Source: Kiritimatiellia bacterium
GTDB taxonomy: Bacteria > Verrucomicrobiota > Kiritimatiellia > RFP12 > UBA3636
Assembly (NCBI GenBank): GCA_017476965.1
Contig: JAFUXX010000214.1
Location: forward strand, 1-9,757
Length of the DNA stretch: 9,757 nucleotides
Reading direction: 5' to 3'
Shown: piece after piece, positions 1 through 3,863 of the stretch
Position numbering within the stretch: position 1 is the first letter of the stretch
Layout: each line of letters opens with the position of its first letter
Position numbers and translations under genes: made by a program
Notes under the pieces: model-generated
Seen by the model: only the letters and a program-made list of their open reading frames with translations
Told to the model about the DNA's origin: nothing
The model's database searches: none

Positions 1-59
1 TGTTTCCGGAATACGATCCGGCCAAGGACGCCATGCCGGAAGCCGCACGCCCCGCCTAG
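1..59 (+). CDS. C-terminal end of an upstream gene (partial)
   Basis: The third reading frame (codons from base 3) encodes FPEYDPAKDAMPEAARPA and stops at TAG 57-59. Codons have GC-rich third positions like the rest of the window. The other two forward frames give less convincing peptides. The gene begins outside the window and its function cannot be judged from 18 residues. It runs in the same direction as hicBA, and the 140 bases between them carry the hicBA promoter. Confidence 0.5.
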   Translation, partial: FPEYDPAKDAMPEAARPA

Positions 60-145
60 CGGCCGCTCCCGGCAACACGAACATCATCCTCTCGTCAGGG
101 AGCGCGGAACCAGCACAACCCCTATCCCTGACCGAATACAAAAAT

Positions 146-189
146 GTTCAAAAAGCGCTTGACAAGGCGGCCGGCGGCGGTGGTAGTAT
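146..189 (+). promoter_or_regulatory. hicBA promoter with conserved upstream block
   Basis: A perfect -35 box TTGACA lies at 159-164 and a TAGTAT -10 box at 184-189, with a rather long 19-bp spacer. The A-rich stretch before the -35 box resembles an UP element. The 22 bases at 146-167 recur with one mismatch at 733-754, before the RHH-protein gene. The -10 box ends 10 nt before the hicB ATG, so the transcript would have almost no leader; no SD sequence is seen. Confidence 0.7.
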
Positions 190-199
190 TCGCGGCGCC

Positions 200-481
200 A
201 TGAAAATCAACTGCATCGTCACGCGCGACGAGGACGGAACGTACTGCGCAACGGTTCCTGCGCTTCCGGGGTGCATTTCCGACGGGCGGACGCTCGCGGA
301 ACTGCGGACACGGCTCGCAGAGGCCGTCGGACTATACCTCGAAGACCTCGCACAAGAGGAGGCCGAAAAGGCGCGCGCCGACACTGCGGACGGCGACTGG
401 CGCGCCTTTTCGTTCGGCATCGTCCCGGGGGCTTTCTCCCATCCCGCAAGGACGCGCCGCCGCGAGGCGGCCCTAGCATGA
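200..481 (+). CDS. hicB: HicB-family antitoxin
   Basis: The 93-aa protein begins with the HicB partial RNase H-like fold: a strand-rich N-terminus with a DEDGTY turn, then VPALPGC and a helix of the LAELRTRLAEAVGLYLEDL type (about residues 3-50). HicB proteins bind and neutralise the HicA mRNA interferase and commonly autorepress the operon. No clear DNA-binding domain is visible in the arginine-rich C-terminal tail, which is short and may be degenerate. The stop TGA overlaps the hicA start (ATGA, 478-481), so translation is probably coupled. The antitoxin-first order is less usual than hicA-hicB but known. The start is the first ATG after the -10 box. Confidence 0.85.
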   Translation: MKINCIVTRDEDGTYCATVPALPGCISDGRTLAELRTRLAEAVGLYLEDLAQEEAEKARADTADGDWRAFSFGIVPGAFSHPARTRRREAALA

Positions 482-681
482 AGCCGCTTTCGTTCTCCGA
501 TGCCGTCCGGCTGGCTGAGTCGCGCGGCTTCACGCGGCGGCGCGGAAGCGGAAGCCATCAGATTTTCCGGGACGACACCGGGCGCCGCGTCGTGATTCCG
601 TTTCATCGCGGAGACCTTCCGACAGGCACGGCCCGCGCCGTCCTCCGCGCCATTGGGATCGATCCGGCGACGTGGCGCTAG
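478..681 (+). CDS. hicA: HicA-family mRNA interferase toxin
   Basis: This 67-aa protein has the compact double-stranded-RNA-binding-like HicA fold. The N-terminus resembles the usual start (KPLSFSDAVRLAESRGF), followed by RRRGSGSHQIF, which contains the catalytic histidine of the GSH motif at about residue 27. Next comes VVIPFHRGDLPTGTARAVLRAIGI, matching the conserved family C-terminus (IPxHxxxxxxxGTxxxIxxxxGI). HicA cleaves mRNA when freed from HicB. ATG 478 overlaps the hicB stop by ATGA and gives the expected family length. All key residues appear intact, so the toxin is probably active. Such pairs are common as stability or anti-phage modules on prophages. Confidence 0.9.
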   Translation: MKPLSFSDAVRLAESRGFTRRRGSGSHQIFRDDTGRRVVIPFHRGDLPTGTARAVLRAIGIDPATWR

Positions 682-732
682 CCCCCGTTTCCGGCTGAAA
701 GCGAACGCTCGCGAACGGGCGCGAAAAAAAAA

Positions 733-774
733 GTTCAAAAAGTGCTTGACAAGGGGTCTAGACCCTGCTAGTAT
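733..774 (+). promoter_or_regulatory. Strong promoter of the RHH cassette with operator in its spacer
   Basis: TTGACA (746-751) and TAGTAT (769-774) are separated by an ideal 17-bp spacer, with an A-rich UP-like tract at 724-740. The spacer contains the perfect palindrome GGGTCTAGACCC (754-765), so a protein bound there would block RNA polymerase. Bases 733-754 repeat the hicBA promoter block (146-167) with one mismatch. Transcription would start near 781, leaving a leader of about 50 nt without an SD sequence. Confidence 0.8.
754..765. promoter_or_regulatory. Palindromic operator copy 1 (GGGTCTAGACCC)
   Basis: This is a perfect 12-bp dyad between the -35 and -10 boxes of the RHH promoter. 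It recurs exactly at 1170-1181 and 1239-1250. The position is that of a classical repressor operator. The most economical binding partner is the RHH-like protein encoded directly downstream, which is inference. Confidence 0.7.
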
Positions 775-832
775 CCCGCCCCGTCAGCGACACACAAGAC
801 CATAACACCCAACATCAAGCCCTGCAATACCA

Positions 833-1072
833 ATGAGTAACGAAGTCGCAGTTGACAAAATCAAGGTCGGCCTTGCAATCAAGGTTAAGACCCGCATTCA
901 GCTCGAGAAGCTAGCGGCGAAGAATGGTGACACTTGGAACGATGAAGCGGTTGCCGCACTTGAGCGCGCAACGCGCAATGTCGAACTGGAGTCTTCCGAC
1001 TACCTCCGAATCTCGGAAATCGTTGCGAAGAATGAAGCCAAGCGCGCAGCCAAGCGCCGGAAAGGAGTCTGA
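833..1072 (+). CDS. Small Arc-like ribbon-helix-helix protein, probable autorepressor
   Basis: The 79-aa protein has a short strand-like segment (about residues 10-19, IKVGLAIKVK), then an amphipathic helix (RIQLEKLAAKNG), a turn and a second helix (WNDEAVAALERATRNV). This is the order of the Arc/CopG/MetJ ribbon-helix-helix fold. A third helix and a basic tail (KNEAKRAAKRRKGV) follow. RHH proteins bind palindromic operators as dimers of dimers and often repress their own gene. Here a perfect palindrome lies in the gene's own promoter. No SD sequence precedes ATG 833. A 37-aa ORF follows after 2 nt with a strong SD. Codons are less GC-rich than in neighbouring genes, which suggests separate acquisition. 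The fold assignment is by pattern, not by database match. Confidence 0.65.
   Translation: MSNEVAVDKIKVGLAIKVKTRIQLEKLAAKNGDTWNDEAVAALERATRNVELESSDYLRISEIVAKNEAKRAAKRRKGV
1061..1067 (+). promoter_or_regulatory. Shine-Dalgarno site of the 37-aa ORF
   Basis: AAAGGAG lies 7 nt before ATG 1075, inside the last codons of the preceding gene. It is among the best ribosome-binding sites in the window and is the main reason to accept the very short ORF downstream as a gene. Confidence 0.65.
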
Positions 1073-1074
1073 CG

Positions 1075-1188
1075 ATGCTCATTCCACTCGACCTATACCT
1101 CCGCATTAAGAAATGGGCGAAGGAAAACAAAATGCCCTTTCGCGTCGCCTTTTTCTTTTTGCTTCAAAAGGGTCTAGACCCTCATTGA
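1075..1188 (+). CDS. 37-aa minimal RHH-like protein
   Basis: The ORF begins MLIPLDLYLRIKKWAKENKM and ends at TGA 1186-1188. Its order is a short strand (LIPLDL), an amphipathic helix (YLRIKKWAKENK), a turn at MP, and a second hydrophobic helix (FRVAFFFLLQKGLD). This is the minimal ribbon-helix-helix pattern, so it could be a partner or competitor of the 79-aa protein. Alternatively the hydrophobic second half could make it a small membrane peptide or toxin. It has an excellent SD and a 2-nt gap from the upstream gene, so it is probably co-translated. The palindrome copy at 1170-1181 lies inside its last codons and encodes Gly-Leu-Asp-Pro. Confidence 0.5.
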   Translation: MLIPLDLYLRIKKWAKENKMPFRVAFFFLLQKGLDPH

Positions 1189-1191
1189 AGC
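1161..1191. promoter_or_regulatory. Operator copy 2 inside a larger imperfect hairpin
   Basis: The palindrome GGGTCTAGACCC (1170-1181) is enclosed by a second inverted repeat, GCTTCAA (1161-1167) and TTGAAGC (1185-1191), giving a long imperfect stem. A T-rich tract (1149-1160) precedes it but no T-run follows on the plus strand, so it is not a canonical rho-independent terminator. It covers the stop codon of the 37-aa ORF. Confidence 0.6.
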
Positions 1192-1207
1192 CATGAACTC
1201 TTCACTG

Positions 1208-1228
1208 TTAACGCTTAACTCTTAACTC
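1208..1228 (+). repeat. Three tandem 7-bp repeats (TTAACGC, TTAACTC, TTAACTC)
   Basis: Three head-to-tail heptamers occupy 1208-1214, 1215-1221 and 1222-1228 in an AT-rich stretch between the RHH cassette and the third palindrome. They could be iteron-like binding sites or simple-sequence expansion. No function can be assigned. Confidence 0.5.
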
Positions 1229-1230
1229 AA

Positions 1231-1251
1231 CCCCGAAGGGGTCTAGACCCC
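1231..1251. promoter_or_regulatory. Operator copy 3, with overlapping alternative hairpin
   Basis: GGGGTCTAGACCCC (1238-1251) is a perfect 14-bp palindrome containing the same 12-bp core. Its left GGGG arm can also pair with CCCC at 1231-1234 across a GAA loop, so two mutually exclusive hairpins are possible in RNA. It lies 47 nt before ATG 1298 and could control the plus-strand ORF there. Confidence 0.65.
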
Positions 1252-1297
1252 GCCCCGAACGCCTGAAACGACAAGAAGAGAAAGAGAAGGAAGAAAG
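1248..1297 (+). repeat. Cassette leader, copy 1 (with ribosome-binding site)
   Basis: Bases 1248-1267 match 1981-2000 at 19 of 20 positions (CCCCGCCCCGRACGCCTGAA). In both places a purine-rich tract and an SD sequence follow before the ATG. Here AAGGA (1287-1291) is 6 nt before ATG 1298. The other copy leads into ATG 2028, 730 bp downstream. Confidence 0.65.
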
Positions 1298-1999
1298 ATG
1301 GACTCAATGGCAGCCAGCATCGGCATCTCGGTTTTCAATATCGCGCTCACCATCGTCAATGTCGGCGTGATCCGGTTCTGGATCCGCGTTTCTCGCCGCT
1401 CCGGCGCGACGATGCGGTGGTTCTACTGTCGAGACGCCCTCTTTGACCGCCTTCCGACCATGTGCCTGGATTCCCGGACACTCCGCGCCGACGCGCCGTG
1501 CGGCGGCGTATTGCTTGCGCGCGTCCGAGAGAAGGACCTCGAACAAGCCGTCCGCGGTCCAGAACCGGAGTTCGGAATCCTGTTTGACGCGCTTCTTGTT
1601 CGCTGTCCGTTCAACCGAGATGGGAGCAAAGCGTTCGATTGTCCCCTTTTCGACCACGCGCACGATGCCGCATTCGGTGCCGCCGTCGAGACAGAGAATC
1701 CTACGGCCGGAAGGGCGGAGAGCCGCGCCGTTGAGCTGGAATGGTTCCCGTCCGTCGTTCCTGACTGCAAGCTGCCACCGTTCGCGCCGCTTGCCGTAGC
1801 GAACAAGACGGACCGAAAACGCTGTTTGCGCGGACTCCGTCAGGCGACGGTCCTCCACGTGCCATCGGCGGAGCTGAAGAGCGATCTGGGTTGCGACGCC
1901 GAGGACGGCGAGGGCGGAGAGGACGAGCGTGGCGGTTTCCATGCCGCGGAGTCTACCACGGACGGCGACGGCCGGAAAGCCCCCGCCCCGGACGCCTGA
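1298..1999 (+). CDS. Putative membrane-anchored protein (cassette 1, plus strand)
   Basis: The ORF has a convincing start (purine-rich leader, SD) and a hydrophobic N-terminal segment at about residues 8-29 (ISVFNIALTIVNVGVIRFW), followed by a basic stretch. This resembles a signal anchor. The following tens of residues are plausible protein, but the last third is acidic and repetitive and looks like the complement of the opposing gene (1942-1304). The two ORFs share codon boundaries, so a gene on either strand leaves the other open. The genuine part may therefore be much shorter than 233 aa, or the ORF may be spurious after the first 60-100 codons. No family is recognised. Confidence 0.4.
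   Translation: MDSMAASIGISVFNIALTIVNVGVIRFWIRVSRRSGATMRWFYCRDALFDRLPTMCLDSRTLRADAPCGGVLLARVREKDLEQAVRGPEPEFGILFDALLVRCPFNRDGSKAFDCPLFDHAHDAAFGAAVETENPTAGRAESRAVELEWFPSVVPDCKLPPFAPLAVANKTDRKRCLRGLRQATVLHVPSAELKSDLGCDAEDGEGGEDERGGFHAAESTTDGDGRKAPAPDA
1304..1942 (-). CDS. Putative membrane-anchored protein (cassette 1, minus strand)
   Basis: Starting at ATG 1942, the 212-aa product has an N-terminal hydrophobic segment (about residues 4-24, ATLVLSALAVLGVATQIALQL) followed by a basic, probably cytoplasmic, part. A soluble domain of about 110 residues follows, with natural-looking alternation (VRNDGREPFQLNGAALRPSG, ELRFWTADGLFEVLL). The last 60 residues are low quality and lie opposite the start of the plus-strand ORF. 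The stop (1306-1304) falls just inside that ORF. No SD is present, but a TAGACT box ends 7 nt before the ATG. The reading frame extends further upstream to 2296, but the sequence there is not protein-like. Function unknown. Confidence 0.6.
   Translation of the reverse strand: METATLVLSALAVLGVATQIALQLRRWHVEDRRLTESAQTAFSVRLVRYGKRRERWQLAVRNDGREPFQLNGAALRPSGRRILCLDGGTECGIVRVVEKGTIERFAPISVERTANKKRVKQDSELRFWTADGLFEVLLSDARKQYAAARRVGAECPGIQAHGRKAVKEGVSTVEPPHRRAGAARNADPEPDHADIDDGERDIENRDADAGCH
1940..1978 (-). promoter_or_regulatory. Putative leaderless promoter of the minus-strand gene, right border of cassette 1
   Basis: On the minus strand TAGACT (1955-1950) is followed by 7 nt and the ATG at 1942. 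The -35 region 17 bp upstream (TTTCCG, 1978-1973) is weak. The stretch GGAGTCTA next to CATGC is shared with the equivalent position at 2835-2852. Confidence 0.45.
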
Positions 2000-2027
2000 A
2001 GACACGAACGAAAAGGAAGGAAGGAAG
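1981..2027 (+). repeat. Cassette leader, copy 2 (with ribosome-binding site)
   Basis: This is the second copy of the leader described at 1248-1297. It is identical at 19 of the first 20 positions and continues into a GGAAGGAAGGAAG purine tract directly before ATG 2028. It lies in the 85-bp divergent region between the minus-strand gene starting at 1942 and the plus-strand gene at 2028. Confidence 0.65.
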
Positions 2028-2852
2028 ATGAGCAAGGAAGACGAAAAGCAGGAGAAGGCGCGCACGTGGCGCGTCGGGATCGTGGAGGCAACGCATTCGC
2101 GGAGCTCGCGAATCTCGCGCCCGATGGACGCGGAGGCGGCTGTCCGCGCGCTGGCGAAGCTGTCAGACGCCCTTCCGGCCGGCGTTCGCGCGTTCGCGTT
2201 CGCGTCGGGGCCGGACGAGGGCTTCGACGACGCCGTCGCAATCGCGGTCGTGAACACCATTGCCGATCTCGCCAACCAGGACGCGCCGTCCGACATCTAC
2301 GGAGACTGGTATGGATACGACGTATTGGGGAGCATTCGTTTCGACGAGGAAAGCCGCGCCGCCCGGCTCGGCAGGGCGGAGCGGGAAAACGCCCGGCTTC
2401 GGAGAGAGACCGACTGGCAGCGTCGGCGACTCGTGCGCCTTCGGGGCTGGGCCCTCTCGCTCTCGGCGCTGTTCCTCGCGCTCTCGATTGCATGTGCATG
2501 GATGGCGTTCCGGGGCAAGCCAGCGCTGGAGCAACAGCCCCAGCAGCGTGACAAGAACGGCCATCAGCAGGCGGTCGCCGCGCGTGGCGAGACGGGCGAG
2601 GACCCGGCGCTCCTCGCGGGCTCGCTCCTCGGCGTCGAGGGCTTCGAGACCGGCGTGCGTGAGCGGGCCGAGCGTAACGCCGGGCGTGGCGCTGCCAAAG
2701 GCGCGGACGACGCCGCCGCGGACGAGCTTCGCGTCGACGAGCGCGGCGGCGATCTCGAGCGTGGCGGGGTCGGAGCAGTCGGGAAGCTCTCCCTTGCCGG
2801 CCTGGGCGCGGAGAATGCGGAATTCGATGTCGTTCATGCGCCCGGAGTCTAG
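2028..2852 (+). CDS. Putative coiled-coil membrane-anchored protein (cassette 2, plus strand)
   Basis: The first 165-180 residues look genuine. A charged N-terminus is followed by a mixed alpha/beta region (about 34-100), a probable coiled coil (about 105-138, ESRAARLGRAERENARLRRE) and a single membrane helix (about 141-161, WALSLSALFLALSIACAWMA). This resembles a tail-anchored or single-pass protein with its main domain on the N-terminal, probably cytoplasmic, side. After residue 180 the sequence is acidic and repetitive and mirrors the opposing gene (2837-2163) in shared codon register. The formal stop (TAG 2850-2852) lies in the minus-strand promoter. The real C-terminus may be near 2510-2580 with the in-frame stop lost. 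An excellent SD supports the start. No family recognised. Confidence 0.55.
   Translation: MSKEDEKQEKARTWRVGIVEATHSRSSRISRPMDAEAAVRALAKLSDALPAGVRAFAFASGPDEGFDDAVAIAVVNTIADLANQDAPSDIYGDWYGYDVLGSIRFDEESRAARLGRAERENARLRRETDWQRRRLVRLRGWALSLSALFLALSIACAWMAFRGKPALEQQPQQRDKNGHQQAVAARGETGEDPALLAGSLLGVEGFETGVRERAERNAGRGAAKGADDAAADELRVDERGGDLERGGVGAVGKLSLAGLGAENAEFDVVHAPGV
2163..2837 (-). CDS. Putative winged-helix plus membrane-helix protein (cassette 2, minus strand)
   Basis: From ATG 2837 the first 110 residues are convincing. Residues 4-68 resemble a winged-helix domain (EFRILRAQ, LEIAAALVDAKLVRGG, then a strand turn and LTHAGLEALDAEE). A charged helix (70-87) and one membrane helix (about 90-107, LLMAVLVTLLGLLLQRWL) follow. 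The remainder is arginine- and proline-rich and lies opposite the coiled-coil protein. A membrane-bound winged-helix protein could be a transcription sensor or an anchoring factor; this is inference. The start has no SD but a well-spaced promoter whose -10 box is 8 nt before the ATG. It diverges from the HTH gene at 2901, so both may be controlled from 2838-2900. Confidence 0.6.
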   Translation of the reverse strand: MNDIEFRILRAQAGKGELPDCSDPATLEIAAALVDAKLVRGGVVRAFGSATPGVTLGPLTHAGLEALDAEERAREERRVLARLATRGDRLLMAVLVTLLGLLLQRWLAPERHPCTCNREREEQRREREGPAPKAHESPTLPVGLSPKPGVFPLRPAEPGGAAFLVETNAPQYVVSIPVSVDVGRRVLVGEIGNGVHDRDCDGVVEALVRPRRERERANAGRKGV

Positions 2853-2874
2853 CCGAACCCTGACAAGCTGTCAC
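2846..2874 (-). promoter_or_regulatory. Leaderless promoter of the minus-strand winged-helix gene
   Basis: On the minus strand GTGACA (2874-2869) and TAGACT (2851-2846) are separated by exactly 17 bp, and the ATG follows 8 nt after the -10 box. The -35 box overlaps the TGACA-N3-TGTCA inverted repeat, so a protein bound there would repress this gene. The stop of the plus-strand ORF is embedded in the -10 box. Confidence 0.6.
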
Positions 2875-2877
2875 CCC
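2857..2877. promoter_or_regulatory. TGACA-N3-TGTCA operator, copy 1 (before the early operon)
   Basis: Arms TGACA (2861-2865) and TGTCA (2869-2873) lie within a 21-bp block. The block recurs at 7977-7997 with 19 of 21 bases identical, including flanking ACCC and CCCC that are not part of the dyad. Copy 1 lies between the divergent genes starting at 2837 and 2901. Conservation of a whole block before two operons suggests a shared regulator. Confidence 0.6.
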
Positions 2878-2900
2878 ATGGATTTTGAAGGAGAAGAACA

Positions 2901-3209
2901 ATGATGGCGAACACGAAAAGCGCTTTGGTTGCGATCATGGCGACGGATCCCACGGTCACGGCGGAGCAACGCGACGCGGCGCTGGCTGCGCTGGAGGGCG
3001 GCGCGAAGCCGCTTGCGCCGCTGCTGCCCGTGGTAAAGACTTCGGAGGCGCAGCGCCTCCTGGGCGTGAAGCGCACGACGATCTGGAGTCTCCGCAAGGC
3101 CGGGGTCCGCGTGCCGGTGCACGTCCCGGGATCGAAGCGGGCGCGGGGCTTCACGCGCGAGAGCGTGGAGGCGTATCTCAAGGGCGACAAGACGAGGGGC
3201 GTGGCATGA
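2901..3209 (+). CDS. Excisionase/AlpA-like helix-turn-helix protein
   Basis: The 102-aa protein has a short helical N-terminus (about 14-34, with TAEQRDAALAALEGG) and a C-terminal MerR/excisionase-type HTH. In the HTH, VKTSEAQRLLGVKRTTIWSL is followed by a wing (VHVPGSKRARGF) and TRESVEAYLKG, the usual HTH_17/AlpA order (about residues 45-97). Such proteins act as excisionases or phage regulators. As the first gene of the operon, next to a conserved inverted repeat, it is a good candidate to bind that repeat. The SD (GAAGGAG, 2887-2893) fits ATG 2901; ATG 2904 is possible. The stop overlaps the next start (ATGA). Confidence 0.75.
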   Translation: MMANTKSALVAIMATDPTVTAEQRDAALAALEGGAKPLAPLLPVVKTSEAQRLLGVKRTTIWSLRKAGVRVPVHVPGSKRARGFTRESVEAYLKGDKTRGVA

Positions 3210-3490
3210 GCTACCCGGACGCGGAAATTTCGGACGCCGAACTGCGGCGGCGTTGCGGCGTGTACTGCTGCGCCGAATGCGGCGGTGTGTTTCCGTCCGT
3301 CGGCGCAACGGGCGTCGGCCGCCGGCTTGCCGCCATGGGGATCAGCAACCGCGCCCGCCCGTTCGTCCTTCTGGGCGGAAAGAAGATTTGCGAGCCGTGT
3401 TCGGCAAAGCATCGTCGCCGCCGGCCCGGCATAAAGAACGAGTCGTTTGCGCAAAGCCCCGACGCGTTGAAGCCTTTCGGAAACTGGTAG
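3206..3490 (+). CDS. Small zinc-ribbon protein
   Basis: The 94-aa product carries two CxxC pairs, CAEC at about residues 22-25 and CEPC at about 62-65. Between them lie a glycine-rich turn and a central hydrophobic segment (RPFVLLGGKKI). Two CxxC pairs about 37 residues apart are typical of a structural zinc ribbon. The tail is basic (KHRRRRPGIK), so nucleic-acid binding is plausible. ATG 3206 overlaps the stop of the HTH gene, pointing to translational coupling. The open frame extends upstream to 2885, but that part lies across the HTH gene and is rejected. No specific family is recognised. Confidence 0.7.
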   Translation: MSYPDAEISDAELRRRCGVYCCAECGGVFPSVGATGVGRRLAAMGISNRARPFVLLGGKKICEPCSAKHRRRRPGIKNESFAQSPDALKPFGNW

Positions 3491-3492
3491 CC

Positions 3493-3828
3493 ATGGAACG
3501 GGAAGAGCAAATCATCCTCAAGGTCGAGGACAAGCACGGACGGATTTTCGCCCGCGGGTGCCCGATCTTCGAGACGGTCCGCCGGGCCCGGCCGGAACTC
3601 TCGGCAGGGCGGATCGTGAAGGTCGTCCAGAGGGGCGAGGCGCCGTTCGTCCAGGGCGTCGAGCGCGGCGAATGGGTGATCCGGAGCGCCGTGCCGGTCT
3701 ACGAAAAGGGCGGGGTACCGACGGACAAGGTGGTGCTCGTGCTGCACCGGCTGGCGGACGTCTATCCAGGCCGTGGCGGGCGCGCGGTGCGGCCGAACGA
3801 CGCGCCGCGGCTTTTCGACAATCTGTAA
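3493..3828 (+). CDS. Hypothetical protein of the early operon
   Basis: The ORF gives a 111-aa soluble, charged protein rich in beta-type alternation (EQIILKVEDKHGRIFARG, RIVKVVQRGE, EWVIRSAVPVYEKG, KVVLVLHRL). It has no membrane segment, cysteine motif or recognisable DNA-binding motif. ATG 3493 is 2 nt after the previous stop and only a weak GGAA precedes it. Third-position GC bias supports coding from this ATG; the frame is also open upstream but there it shadows the zinc-ribbon gene. The position between a zinc-ribbon gene and a ParB-like gene suggests a DNA-related role, which is inference only. Confidence 0.65.
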   Translation: MEREEQIILKVEDKHGRIFARGCPIFETVRRARPELSAGRIVKVVQRGEAPFVQGVERGEWVIRSAVPVYEKGGVPTDKVVLVLHRLADVYPGRGGRAVRPNDAPRLFDNL

Positions 3829-3863
3829 ACAAGTCGTTCACATCCACAATGCAAGGCATGGAA

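Noticed and set aside
95..131. TCAGGGA...TCCCTGA inverted repeat after the upstream gene as a terminator
   Set aside because: The 7-bp arms are 23 nt apart with no T-run following; a stable terminator is not supported.
684..732. CCCGTT...AACGGG followed by a long A-run after hicA as a terminator
   Set aside because: The run is A, not T, on the plus strand, and it lies just upstream of a -35 box, so it is better read as a promoter UP element.
2885..3205. Upstream extension of the zinc-ribbon ORF from 2885
   Set aside because: It lies out of frame across the HTH gene and reads as Gly/Arg-rich shadow; ATG 3206 with the ATGA overlap is the natural start.
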